Positions 53,149 through 64,000 of a stretch of 64,000 bases of DNA are shown here, one piece after another. Position numbers and translations under genes: made by a program. The stretch's first letter is position 1. The number at the start of each line of letters is the position of its first letter. A model generated the notes under the pieces. That model made no database searches. It had not been told where the DNA came from and saw only the letters and a program-made list of their open reading frames with translations. This DNA is from Zymoseptoria tritici IPO323 (lineage: Eukaryota > Ascomycota > Dothideomycetes > Mycosphaerellales > Mycosphaerellaceae): the NCBI RefSeq assembly GCF_000219625.1, contig NC_018215.1, forward strand, positions 496,001 through 560,000, written 5' to 3'.

Positions 53149-56100
53149 ATGGTCCGACTTCCCTGGAAGCAAGCACTGCTTGCTGTCTCTACTATTGCAT
53201 ACGCTCAAGATGCATCCACCTCGTCTGCTCCATCAGACGGCTTGAGCAAGAGCGCGGTGGCCACGGCCTCGATGAGCTCCACGGCATCTGCCCAAAACAC
53301 CCAATTCACTGTACCAGCATCGGCAGACGAAGGTGTAAACATCCTTCCAACCATTCAAGACCCAAACGCAAAACAGGCCCAACTGCTCTGTCCCGGCTAT
53401 ACGGCTAGCGATGTGAAGCACACCGTGAACGGTTTCACGGCCATGCTGAACTTGGCTGGCGAAGCTGTAAGTATACTAGAAGGATACTTTGAGAAACGCA
53501 CTAACCGATGCCATAGTGCAACGTCTATGGGACTGACGTGGAAACGCTGTCCTTCGAGTTGGATGTGCAAACCGCACACCGCATGCGTATTTCCATTCAG
53601 CCTGCATATATCGACAACAGTAACCGCAGTCATTACATCTTGGACCCGGACTTCGTTCCTTTGCCGCAGGATGGGATCCCAGAGAGCGATGCCCAGAGCA
53701 TCGACCTTCAATTCAGTTGGACAAATCAGCCTTCCTTTGCCTTCACAGTTTTGAGAAAGTCCACTGGAGATGTCCTCTTTGACACCACTGGCAGCGTTCT
53801 GGTGTACGAAAATCAATACATCGAATTTGTCTCTCAAATGCCGCAAGACTACAACATGTACGGCATGGGAGAGCGAATCCACGATTTCAGACTTGGCAAC
53901 AACTTCACGGCCACCTTCTACGCTGCTGATGTTGGTGATCCGATCGACCAGAATATCTACGGTGTTCATCCTTTCTACCTCGATACCCGATACTTCGAAG
54001 TCAATAATCAGTCCGGAGAGCACACGATGGTGGCTGCGGAGAACGCAACCTCAGGTGGCGACTATGTCGGCTACAGCCACGGTGTCTTTCTACGCAACGC
54101 CCACGGAATGGAAGCTTTGATGTTGCCGTCGAACTTGACCTGGAGGACTCTTGGAGGAACCATAGATCTCTACATTTTCGACGGCCCAACGCCGGAAGCT
54201 GTCACGAAGCAGTATCAACTTGGCGCTATCGGTCTCCCTGCCATGCAGCAGTACTGGGCTTTTGGCTTCCATCAGTGTCGCTGGGGATACCACAACTGGT
54301 CGGAGACGGAGGCGGTCGTCAATGCCTACCGCGACTTCAATATCCCCCTCGAAACCATGTACGTGCCGCTCATGCGGTTAGAAATCAAGGCCACATACTG
54401 ACCCTACGGCAGCTGTATATCGCCCACGCTTTCAGAAAGATATTGCTACCTTATTGACCCATCGCAGGGAACGATATAGACTTCATGAGGCAATATCGCA
54501 CGTACTCCCCATTGTGAAGGCTCTTGAAGCAGGCTGTCGCTATGTTTCAAAGTTTTAGCGCAAAACTTGAAGTCGTGAATTTTGCTGACCCCTTCCCAGG
54601 GGATTTTACGAATGATCAAAACACGTTCCCCTACGAAGAAGGAAAGGAGTTTCTGGATCGCCTCCATTCAAGGAATCAGCACTACATCCCCATTGTAGAT
54701 AGTGCCATCTATATACCGAACCCGGACAATGCCAGCGATGCCTACTCGGTTTATACGGACGGCAACGATCGTGGCGTCTTCCTTAGCAACCCGGACGCCA
54801 GCCAATATATTGGCTCAGTGTGGCCGTAAGTCATCTATAGAGCGGAAGATCTGTTGACGTTACCTATTCGTGCCAGTCTTTCCGTTCCGCCATCGAAGAT
54901 TTTTTACAACTTTACTGACACTAGTTGTTTCCGGGACTTAGGGGCTACACTGTTTTCCCAGACTGGCACGCCAACGAGTCTGTGGCTTGGTGGACTGACT
55001 CCATGAAAGCACACTATGCGAACATTCCTTGGGACGGTATCTGGATCGATATGAGCGAGGTCTCATCCTTCTGTGTCGGAAGCTGTGGCACCGGCAATCT
55101 GTCCCTCAATCCGGTACACCCACCCTTCGGTCTCCCTGGCGAAGAGGGTAGCAAAATCTTCAGCTATCCCGAAGGCTTCAATCTGACGAACGCCACCGAG
55201 GCCGCTGTGGCGTCTTCGCTTTCTGCATCGCAGTCATCCGCCAATGCTGGGCCAACATCGGCATCCTCAACCACTATGTCCTACTTTACGCCACCGGCCG
55301 TCACGCCAGGTGTACGGAACGTTAACTACCCGCCATATTCGATCAACAACGTTCAGGGAGATCTCGCAGTTCATGCTGTGAGCCCGAATGCCACTCATGC
55401 GGATGGTGTCGAGGAGTACGATGTTCACAATCTGTTCGGTCACCAAATCTTGAACGCTACCTACCAGGCTCTACTGGAAGTGTTCCCGAATAAGCGGCCT
55501 ATGATCATTGGCCGTAGCACCTTTGCTGGAAGCGGAAAATGGGCTGGGCATTGGGGCGGTGACAATACTTCCCTTTGGGCTTACATGTACTTCAGCATCT
55601 CGCAGGCATTGAACTTTGCCCTGTTCGGCATTCCCATGGTGGGTCAATCAACAGTGCAATGTTTCATAAAAGTTGACCAAGTCTAGTTCGGCGTTGATAC
55701 TTGCGGGTTTAACGGTAACTCGGACGAGGAGCTGTGCAACAGATGGATGCAGCTCAGCGCTTTCTTCCCCTTCTACCGCAACCACAACACTCTCTCTGCA
55801 AACTCACAAGAGGCATACACCTGGGAGTCTGTCGCCGATGCATCCCGCAAGGCAATGGCGATCCGATATAGTCTTCTCCCATACATGTACACCCTTTTCT
55901 ACAACGCCCACACCACTGGCAGCACCGTCATGCGTGCATTGTCCTGGGAGTTTCCCAACGATCCGAGTCTTGCCGCGACCGACCAGCAATTCCTCCTCGG
56001 ACCTGCTCTTCTCATCACTCCTGTCCTTGGACAAGGCCAGACGAGCGTCCAGGGCGTATTTCCGGGTGTCGCTCAAGGAGAAGTCTGGTACGATTGGTAC

Positions 56101-56589
56101 ACACAGGAAGCCATGTCCGCTCAGCCTGGCGAGAACGTCACCATCCCCGCTCCACTGAGCCACATTCCGGTGTTCGTTCGCGGTGGCTACGTCTTGCCAC
56201 GCCAGGAAGCACTCTACACCACCGCAGAATGCAGGAACAGTTCTTGGAGCCTGCTTGCCGCTCTGGACAAGAACGGCGCCGCTTCCGGCCAGCTGTACGT
56301 CGATGATGGCGAGAGCTTGGTGCAGAACTCGACGCTCTTGGTCGACTTCACGGCTTCGAATGGAACGTTGTATGCTTCCTCACGCGGTCTGTATGAGGAC
56401 AAGAACTCGTTGGCCAATGTTACTGTTCTGGGGGTACAGTCGCAGCCGAGTGCGGTCACATTGAATGGGCAGAATGTTGCGTCGGGAGTGGCATACAACA
56501 GCACGAGCAAGGTTTTGGCTGTGACTGGACTGCGGAATTTGACCAGTGAGGGTGCTTGGGCGAGTGATTGGACTTTGACGTGGAATTGA
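53149..56589 (+). CDS. Secreted GH31 alpha-glucosidase with unusual introns
   Basis: Hydrolyses terminal alpha-glucosidic bonds outside the cell. The model that keeps all conserved blocks has seven exons: 53149-53466, 53517-54358, a 2-nt exon 54413-54414, 54468-54497, 54600-54825, 54942-55638, 55687-56589; 1,005 residues. A signal peptide (MVRLPWKQALLAVSTIAYA) and a Ser/Thr-rich stretch start it. Catalytic nucleophile: Asp in GIWIDMSEVSSF. Acid/base: Asp in HWGGDNTS. Other GH31 blocks: MYGMGERIHDF, WAFGFHQCRWGY, ETIWNDIDFM (only with the 2-nt exon), QYRDFTND (only with a GC-AG intron) and GADTCG-like FGVDTCGF. Many N-x-S/T sites. Without these splices the gene would carry two frameshifts, so a pseudogene is the alternative. 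Confidence 0.85.
54359..54467 (+). other. Two adjacent introns separated by a 2-nt exon
   Basis: 54359-54412 (54 bp) starts GTACGT and ends TACTGACCCTACGGCAG. 54415-54467 (53 bp) starts GTATAT and ends ATTGACCCATCGCAG. Between them lies only CT. Removing both gives ...GAA ACC ATC TGG AAC GAT..., the conserved E-T-I-W-N-D-I-D of GH31. Treating 54359-54467 as one intron shifts the frame and loses the block. Confidence 0.7.
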
Positions 56590-58204
56590 TGATGAATAAT
56601 TGATCGTCTCCTGATTATGGACCGACAATGATGACGATAATCCAGTGGCAGACAAAAGTTCTTCCTTCTCTACTCTTTCTTGACAAGCACCGCATTCTCC
56701 CGATCACCTCGATTGATGGAAAGTTCAATGATCGCAAAATCCGGCGATGCTCGAGATGTCGTCTCCCTAGCTGAAACCGACTGCACGTTTTCAAAAAGGT
56801 CTCGATGCTGTCATTGCTGTCATCCTCTCCACGCCCTCCATGGACAGGCCTGCTTCACGTGGCCCAAGGGTTCTGTGACGCACTCTCTGCTTCAAAGTGT
56901 CGAAACACTTCGCTTCGATTGCACACACGGAAAATCTTTGCCCGAAGAAGCAACTCCCTCATTCCAACGGCTATGCGGGGATAGCTGGCATAGACTTTTG
57001 CCACGTGAAACACACGTTCGGCCAGTAGGCTGGGGGCCGTTGGTGACGACGTGAGAAGTTGGCAAGCTGTCTGCTGAACTTTTTCCTCGACACTGTTCAA
57101 ACAACAGGGTAAACTTGGCTATCGGCAGTCTGCAACGTAGACAGGCTTCTCGAAGTACATGAAGCTCGAGGGGCACAGTATATCCAGTTTCTCGCTTGGA
57201 GAGGTACTTTGCGGACCGGATGGCTGTGCCGCCGAGCTCGTAAAAGGCGCAGCTCAACGTGGCTCGGCATGCAGTTGACTTGCATTGTCCACGCACTCAT
57301 GGAGACGCGGCAGGCGAATTTGCCTTGTCCTCGCATACCGTGAACAGAGTCTTCGTTGTCTGGCTGGAGCTGCCCATTGCCGACGTTGCTCCTGGCGACA
57401 GCATGAACCGCGATGGAATTGGAGGAGATTTGATGACGAGGGAATTTTGATGTTTGCGGAGAAAGTCCCGCGGAAGGATTCATGCTTTGAAGATACAACA
57501 ATGAGGCATTGTTTACCTTGCAGTCGTCTGTCTTCTGGTTTCGTCCGTCTCGTCGCATTGTCATCGTGTCTGCTGGGCACATCGGTCATTGTTGTCAGAT
57601 CTGGCCCTTAGTCTCGATTCTTCCAAGAACCTGGGAGTGTTCCGTTCCATGTTTTTGGGGCGGGGCTGAAAGCATACAACAAGACGAGACCTTATCTGAG
57701 GCCTCGAACCGCCCACCCAAGCCACGTAGGAGCGACTGATCACACCTTCTTCCTTCTCATCAGAGCCAGAGTTCCCGCTGTCTGCTCTGCGCCATTTTCC
57801 GTCTCTATTCTCTCAACCTCGAACGACACTTCAACACCTGGATCTGAATTATTGTCGACATTGTTACCTCATCGCCAAGGTGGCTCGGACGTTGTGAATC
57901 TCCGTGTTCCATCTCACCTGCTCCACCTCGAAAGCTTGTACTTCAGTATCGAACAAGGATTACAACGGCCGGCTTCCGAACGGCGTGGACTTGGGGCCGT
58001 TGTCGACTGCGAGACATCTTCCAACCACTTCGCGTGTCACCTATACCTCTCTACCTGACCCACGACGACATGCTCGACTTAATCTTCTCGGTCACTGGAC
58101 GCTCGAGTTAACATCATCAACGTATGGTGCAGGCTGGACCTCGACCGACGGTACACCCCCCCACCGATTAACCAAAGTGAGCCGGCTTATCTCACCTCCA
58201 AAAG
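56590..58204. other. Gene-free stretch
   Basis: 1.6 kb between two plus-strand genes. The only suggestive reading is on the minus strand around 57150-57240 (CAFYELGGTAIRSAKYL), loosely like a carrier-protein attachment motif, but flanking sequence in that frame is not conserved-looking and it lacks the serine context. No gene is assigned. The part from ~57750 is CT-rich and promoter-like. Confidence 0.4.
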
Positions 58205-59710
58205 ATGGCGTCCTTCCTCAATAAGGACCGCAGCGCTGGCCGCAGCAGCAATACGATGACCACCAACAGCTACGATCCAATGCGAGCGAAACTCACGCTG
58301 TCCACCCGCAGCCTCAGATCAACATCGAGTCTGCCTCTAGCAGACGGATACACTGGTGAAGAGACATCCCCACAAGAGACGCGTCGGTCGAACGCACGGA
58401 GGGATACGATGATGTCTCACACGTCGAATAATTCGCTCAACAAGACCTCACACGCAAAACTCCACAAGCGAGGGAGCTCGAATGGATCCTCGTCACCTTA
58501 CACCAGCACGTTTCCAACACCATACGCTACGTATGAGGAGCCAATGAACGATACCTCAAAGAGCACTCGATCGACCGCGGCAACGAAGATCAAACCATAC
58601 CTCAAAAAGTCATCGTCTACAAAGGAAGATCAAGGAATAATCGATTTGTCGAAGAGCGCGGCTGAGAATGAGAGACTTGCTGGACTGGGCATACAACAAG
58701 ACCTCTCGACGAAGCTGGCGTCTGAAGTCACCTTTGTGCACAACCGGAGGCAGAAGCATGGACGGAATACAAGCAATGGCTCGCAGGGATCGAATGGATC
58801 GGGAACATATCGACCTGGTCAGACGTTCACACATCCCATGGCCAAGGTGCCGCAACCATATACACCGCCTACCGGGCCATCGTATCCCTCGTCGTTGGAC
58901 AATGAGGAAGCGAATGAAAGTGACGATGTCGTAGAGGACGAGTTCCGGGTGGGCAATGCCGCATTCCGCAATCGCAGAAGCATGTCCATAAACTCGACAG
59001 GATACGCGAACCCGACTCCGCTCTCGCAAACGTACACCGCCAGCAGCATGATGATGGCACCCAAGCACAGCCAATCCCACACCGACTTGTCGATGATGTC
59101 CAGTCAGTCGGATAAATCGAAGACGCTCCGGAATACAGACTTTGCCGACCCGTCTCCTCCCTCCCGCACGAGCTTCGACGTCGCCCGCAGCTTTGTCTCC
59201 CGTCGCTCCGATGCAGAACCGCCATCGCGCGATGAGCTGATTCGCGCCGCACGGAAGAAGTTTGAAGAAAAGGAAGCATCAAAGACGCAAAAGGACGAGA
59301 AACGTCGAGAGCGACAACGGCGGAAGTCGATGACCGAGTCAAAGCCGCGGGTGGATGGAAAGAAGGATGCCGAGCAATCATCGTCGGGTGGCTCATCAAA
59401 GCAGGAAAAGAAACAGAAATCTAGAAGGAAGTCAAACGCCAAAGCGGGCGCCTCTCGCGAGGACGAGGACAGGAATGACGAAAGGCTCCACGCCAAAAGT
59501 TACGAAGACTACAGACCGGCGAACGCGGCTTCACTGCCAATCTATGGAGATGCGCCGGGTGAGTCGGAGAAGAAAGGATACATTTTAGATGAAAAGGAGA
59601 AGAAGAAGAAACCGACGAAGAGTACGAAGACGCCCACAGCGGACCACAATTGGCTGCGATTCTCGACGTGGGTTCAGACGAGGATGTTGAGTTGTGGAAA
59701 TCGGAATTGA
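58205..59710 (+). CDS. Disordered Ser/Lys/Arg-rich protein of unknown function
   Basis: Intronless, 501 residues, from ATG 58205 (MASFLNKDRSAGRSS). Nearly the whole chain is polar: Ser/Thr-rich with many possible phosphorylation sites, then a highly charged helix at ~365-400 (DELIRAARKKFEEKEASKTQ and RRERQRRKS) and Lys-rich stretches. It ends with a short hydrophobic/aromatic block NWLRFSTWVQTRMLSCGNRN that could be an anchoring or interaction motif. I do not recognise the family. Long minus-strand frames across it are shadows. Confidence 0.72.
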   Translation: MASFLNKDRSAGRSSNTMTTNSYDPMRAKLTLSTRSLRSTSSLPLADGYTGEETSPQETRRSNARRDTMMSHTSNNSLNKTSHAKLHKRGSSNGSSSPYTSTFPTPYATYEEPMNDTSKSTRSTAATKIKPYLKKSSSTKEDQGIIDLSKSAAENERLAGLGIQQDLSTKLASEVTFVHNRRQKHGRNTSNGSQGSNGSGTYRPGQTFTHPMAKVPQPYTPPTGPSYPSSLDNEEANESDDVVEDEFRVGNAAFRNRRSMSINSTGYANPTPLSQTYTASSMMMAPKHSQSHTDLSMMSSQSDKSKTLRNTDFADPSPPSRTSFDVARSFVSRRSDAEPPSRDELIRAARKKFEEKEASKTQKDEKRRERQRRKSMTESKPRVDGKKDAEQSSSGGSSKQEKKQKSRRKSNAKAGASREDEDRNDERLHAKSYEDYRPANAASLPIYGDAPGESEKKGYILDEKEKKKKPTKSTKTPTADHNWLRFSTWVQTRMLSCGNRN

Positions 59711-60846
59711 TGGAGAGTGATGAGAGGATTGTGATTTTGCGTTCACACGCGGTCGATTGCTTTGGATACCCGCCATGGTTTGATTTGCACTTTTGTCTTT
59801 GAATTTAGCGAGAGGATGTTTGACTGCTCCTGATTCGGGATGCGCTTGAAGTGGCTTGGAAGGTCGACAGTATACGTACATGATGAATGAAGACGAGATG
59901 ATGACGAGATGATGAGTGCACTTACGAGCCGCTTCTTGATTTATCAATAAGGTAGGAACATGCTATTGCCATGTCCTCCTGCTATCATGGCCATAACGTC
60001 ATTCGACGTCAAGGCACGACTCGCCTCGCACCTCACTTTGCTTCGCGACCTCGCGAAAGTCTGTTTTCACTTCACCTCGATTTTCCCTCTCAATACCATC
60101 AATTAATCGCCACACTGCATCGATGGCAATTTCCAAGACCCAAGACAAGCCATATACGCATCGCCGTCACATCGGCGGCGATACCTTTGAGACCGAGACG
60201 GACCGAGCGCCCACTTTTCCTTGACTATGCCGAGAGCATTTGAGCGGCCTCCACTTCCGGATCGCCGCCGTCTTGTGCTCTCGGCGAAGGGAAGTAGGAC
60301 GAGCGGTCGATGTCACAGTCGATGTATTGACTGCTGGTCTTCTGTGGCCTTGTCCAAAACGGACGTATGTCGCCAGGTTGTGAGTCAGGCACTGTTGTGT
60401 ACAGGCGGCGCACGCCTCAAAGCCATGCAGTGTCACATCCAAGAAAGATCACGATACTCCTTTCAATCTTGGCACTATAGCTAAACTGGGCTGATGCGTT
60501 GTTCCTTCGGACGCCATCAATCTCTGCGTGGACTGATGGAAGACGCAGACCAATGGCTGTACAGCATCAGATCTAGAATGCACGGGTGGTCGCACACAAT
60601 TTCACCTCAGACGAGTTTTCCTGTGAGGCTGAGACTGATTTTGGGCTAAGCGACGATGGCGGAGAACCGAGTCTGTGGCCTATGAGCCGCCTCCTGACAA
60701 AGGAACACATGTGAGTATAAAGCCCGCCGTCCTCGGTTGAAGGTCGACAACCTTCCTCTCCCTACCAATACCAGCAACGACAAAGAAAGGCAGAAGCTCC
60801 AGTCACAGGATCCCGACATTCGATCAGCGGCAGATCAGCAACGACC
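59711..60846. other. Intergenic region
   Basis: 1.1 kb without a supported gene; its right end holds the promoter of the GPI-anchored protein gene. Confidence 0.5.
60716..60721 (+). promoter_or_regulatory. Probable TATA box of the GPI-anchored protein gene
   Basis: TATAAA lies 126 bp before ATG 60847 and is followed by a CT/CA-rich leader (CCTTCCTCTCCCTACCAATA). This arrangement is common in strongly regulated fungal genes. Position and sequence are the only evidence. Confidence 0.45.
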
Positions 60847-61501
60847 ATGGCCCTCAAAGTGACTTTCGCCCTCGCCGCCTTGGCCAGCATTGCCCTCGCC
60901 CAGAACCAAACACAAGCTGGTCAGCCGACTCTGACGATTCCCTTTGGATCTACGCCGAGCGCAGATGGCTTTGCAGCCAGTGTGCAGTCAGCCGACGGCT
61001 GCAAGACGACTCTCGTGGTTGGCTGCGCAGAGACCTCATCGCCCAACGAACTCTGCCAACTCGCCACCGATCTCGCTGCCACGCTGGTCATGAACCCCAC
61101 CGGATACCAAGGTGAGTGAACACAAAGCCCCTTGCGACTCTAGTACTGACTAACCTCCAACAGTCGGATACTCCTACAGCACCCTCGGCGGCAGCGCCGT
61201 CCTCAGTCAATCCTGCAGCTTCGAAGGACCCGTGACCGCAGCGACCGGCGGCGTCTGCACTCTGTCGATATCTGTCGGTGCAGCTGGTTATTCAACCTCG
61301 GTCAGCACGGTCGCAACCATATCCAGTGGAGATGTGGTCTACGCACGAGCTCCGGTCACTGCGGGAGCGTCGAATTTGCCGACTGGGAGTGCTGCTTGCT
61401 CGCCGACGAGCGATGGAGGTGTCGCTGCTCCGACGAATATGGTGATGAGTGTGGTCAAGGTATTGGTCCCGGTTGTGGCGGTTGCTGGAGTGCTCATCTA
61501 G
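60847..61501 (+). CDS. Small GPI-anchored cell-surface protein
   Basis: Two exons, 60847-61111 and 61164-61501 (52-bp intron, GTGAGT donor), give 200 residues. A clear signal peptide (MALKVTFALAALASIALA, cleavage before QNQTQAG) and a C-terminal hydrophobic tail (VVKVLVPVVAVAGVLI) preceded by a small-residue, Ser/Gly-rich region fit GPI anchoring. The mature part is Thr/Ser/Ala/Gly-rich with cysteines in pairs (DGCKTTLVVGCAE, ELCQ, QSCSF, GVCTL, AACSP), probably disulfide-bonded. No enzyme motif; likely a wall or surface protein. Small size and cysteines also fit effector-like proteins, but that is only a possibility. Confidence 0.88.
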
Positions 61502-61827
61502 GTATTTAAAGGCGGATTGGTGTGGAGGGGCGAAAAAAGAGGGTGCAGACTGTGGCCGGTAGTATTGACAAATGAACATCGCACATTTTCGAACTGCCAT
61601 CACATGTCAAATAAAGGAAACGCAAGGAACAGCAACACTCGGTATTACGACCAGAGTTACCGCGCTCAAAGCTTACATGAGTGCTTCAATTCAGAGTATA
61701 TTCATTTCTGAATCATTAACTCGAAGTCATTGAATCCTGTCTGAGTTACGCCCTCTCTTTCGTGCTCTCTATTCCGCCAACTCTCCAACCGGGTTCAAGC
61801 TGCTCTCATCCTCCCGAGCCCAAGGCC
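61502..61827. other. Convergent 3' region
   Basis: Between the stops of the GPI-anchored protein gene (+) and the DUF3638-type gene (-). Nothing specific seen. Confidence 0.45.
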
Positions 61828-64000
61828 TCAATTCTCAAAGTCCGACCGCTGCAGCAATCTGCCTTCCAACAGCGCTCCCATGTGAGTCTTGGAGATCGAC
61901 TCTCCATTCCTCCGGATCGTCGTCATCAACGACTTGATGAACTTGATCGGGCTGACACGCACTTTCGACGTGCTTCCTCCACCGATCTGTCCCTGTGCAT
62001 CCCGCTCGATGAACCCATCCGCAGCGATGATCTCACCCGGCGAAGCCTTCCGCCACGTAACACCCAGAAACATGCACGTCTTCTGATACTCGTCATAGCT
62101 TGCAAAATAGAGCGCTCCGGCGAAGACGTTCAGCTGAACGGAGAGTTGGGCCGGAATGGACAACGTCATTGACCGAGGGGCAATGGTGCAAAAGTTGAGC
62201 GTGTCGAGTGCCGGATGTGCCAAGTTGGTGCGTGGGCGGTACAGGTGTAGAGCCGTCGCAAAGGAGCACTGAACTCGAGTGAACAGGTGCTCTGCTTCCC
62301 AAGGCGAGATCACGATAAGAGTTCCGACAACGTCTTGACCAATCTTCCGCGCGGTCAGCACCCATTGCGGAGTCCGCTGGTACGCATCCGAGCTGGAACC
62401 AGACTCATCTTTCTCGACGGTTGTCGCAAAGTCTGCGGTGGCGTAAATGAATGCGGGCGCACGGAGCTGCTTGACATCAAACTTCAACGCAGCAGTCGTG
62501 GTGGCCAAGGAGTCGAATGCTGGGAAGTAGGCACTTGAGCCAGCCTTGATCACTCCAGTCTCGACAAACGTCACCAGATCCTTGTGTAGAGAGTGCTTGG
62601 CTGCGACAGCGGCTGCCACTCGCTGGATGATTGGCTCCGCGACGACTTCCGGAGAAAGCTCACGTTCCTGCTCCTGCTGCAAGCGCCTTGACTGAAATTG
62701 AAGGCCTCTGAAAGCCTGACATCGCGCAGAGATTTCGTTGAAGCTCTTGTCAGAATGCTCTGCCAATCTTGTCAATGCCGTCTTCTGCTCTGAACGCGGC
62801 GCGTAACGACGCTCCAGCGTCAAGGCTTCTGGCTCGAGAAACTTCTTCGCCAGCTGTTGTGATGGAAACGAGGTCCCAGCAGCCCGTACCTGCGCCCAGA
62901 GCTTCTCCTGGACAATATATCTGTGCGCTTGAACCGCAAAGAGTGGGATGCTCCTCGAAACCTCTTGGTAGGTCTCAGATATGGCCCAGGTCAATACGTC
63001 AGCGACGCTGATTGGCGCTTGGTCGGGTTCCCGCACGTGGCCGACAAAGACATGATCAAGGTTGGTCTCACTGGACCGCAAGAAGTCTCGGAGCTCAAGG
63101 ATCTTCGTGGCCACTTCGTTCCCAACAACGAATACAACCGATTGTCCTCTGCCTAGCTTCCTCATTCTCATGCAAGCCTGGACAATCTTGTCCTTGCTGA
63201 GATTGCTTCCCAAGGTAACGGCTGCCCGGTAGGTCTGTGGAAGCCTCAGATCTATTCCTCTAAAGTAAAGCATGAAAGTCAGTGTGTGTTCCGAAACTAA
63301 GTGCAGGGGGAAAATACCTGGTGTGGGCCTCGTCAAGATACACGAGGCAGACTTCGAGTCGAGTGGCGAACGAAGATGTCTGCAGCAATTCCACCTGGCC
63401 TTTCCTGTTCACCACAGAGAGTTCGTCATCGCTGCTGCAGAACACAGCCGCTTCCTTCTGTCCGTCAGGGTGAGACTTCAGCCACTCTTTGGCAAAGTTC
63501 AGATTGTCAAGCTCGAGTATTTGCGCTCCGACATCGAGGATGACCTCCGGTAGCGGATTGAGCGTCATGACCATCAGCAGTAGACGTTGGGCATCGGTCG
63601 AAAAGTTGACCTCGGTGCTAGGCATCAGCGCAACAGAGTTCTCCGGTGACAACAAATGTTCGAGCACGAGCGCGTTGGTGTGCAGCTGTTCCGGAAGATC
63701 CTTGTGCGACACGTCAAGTGGAAGCAAAGGCTTGGAGTCGTTCGTGCCGCTGAATCCAGTGGTAGGCAAACGCTTCACCCTGCCAATATCCCATCCCGAC
63801 GCGCTAAGCTTGTTGTCGTATTCCTTCATCTCCTTGGGGAAGACGATTCGGGAGAGGAAATAGTCGATAGCTGCCTTGGAGTGGCGCAGCGGTGGGAACA
63901 GGTCAGCAATGCAATGTGCCTTGTCCTTGAGGTTGATGCTGTCGAGAGAGCGACACTGTGCTGGCATTTCAATGTCGGCGAGCCAGCGATGCCATTCATC
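61828..64000 (-). CDS. C-terminal part of a giant DUF3638/DUF3645-type protein (5' partial)
   Basis: Two exons are visible on the minus strand, 64000-63318 (open at the edge) and 63259-61828 (58-bp intron, GTATTT donor), giving about 704 residues of a longer protein. The splice falls in the diagnostic block CLVYLDEAHTRGIDLRLPQT-YRAAVTLG. It is followed by SKDKIVQACMRMRKLGRGQSVVF, which is characteristic of the DUF3645 region of ~3,000-residue fungal proteins often annotated as ubiquitinyl hydrolases (DUF6606-DUF3638-DUF3645). The DEAH-like motif and the ACMRMRKLG stretch recall helicase motifs II and VI, but activity is unproven in what I can see. The rest of the gene lies beyond the window. 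Confidence 0.9.

Noticed and set aside
57150..57240. Carrier-protein-like motif ELGGTAIRSAKYL on the minus strand, suggesting a decayed NRPS/PKS fragment
   Set aside because: Only about 20 residues look right, the usual Asp/His-Ser context is absent and no neighbouring domain is found; most likely chance.

Overview
The window is chromosomal DNA of a filamentous ascomycete. Genes are dense and lie on both strands, introns are short (mostly 48-66 bp, GT...CTGAC/CTAAC...AG), and transposons carry C-to-T nonsense changes of the kind left by repeat-induced point mutation (RIP). The gene set (DUF2264 protein, fungal rhodopsin-fold membrane protein, DUF3638-type giant protein, SAM37, YTA7-like ATPase) points to Pezizomycotina. 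A Dothideomycete is my best guess, but that is inference. All exon coordinates were worked out by hand from splice signals and frame closure.

Layout. 1-5.8 kb: tail of an RGG-rich protein, a doubtful small gene, and a complete RIP-damaged Mutator-like transposon (1472-4948). 5.8-16 kb: a 1,510-residue acidic coiled-coil protein, pyruvate kinase and an F-box protein. 16-30 kb: a single-pass membrane protein, thioredoxin, DUF2264 protein, a small polytopic membrane protein, a GT31-like glycosyltransferase, a five-exon Cys6/RS-rich protein followed by a 34-bp tandem repeat, and the mitochondrial aspartate/glutamate carrier. 31-44 kb: YTA7/ATAD2-type AAA ATPase, a WD40 protein, a nine-exon sugar transporter and a rhodopsin-fold membrane protein. 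44-50.2 kb: a transposon island with a Tc1/mariner-type relic and a complete PIF/Harbinger element. 51-64 kb: SAM37, a GH31 alpha-glucosidase with unusual introns, a disordered basic protein, a small GPI-anchored protein, and the C-terminal part of a giant DUF3638/DUF3645 protein that runs off the right edge.

Most host genes are unrelated housekeeping functions: glycolysis, mitochondrial import and carriers, chromatin, ubiquitin. There is no biosynthetic cluster. The most unusual signals are these: (i) the GH31 gene, whose conserved reading frame is restored only by a 2-nt micro-exon between two canonical ~54-bp introns, followed by a probable GC-AG intron and another double-length intron; (ii) three unrelated DNA transposons whose long reading frames survive without indels but are riddled with in-frame stops that are almost all TAG; (iii) the Cys6/RS-rich five-exon gene and the repeat just behind it.
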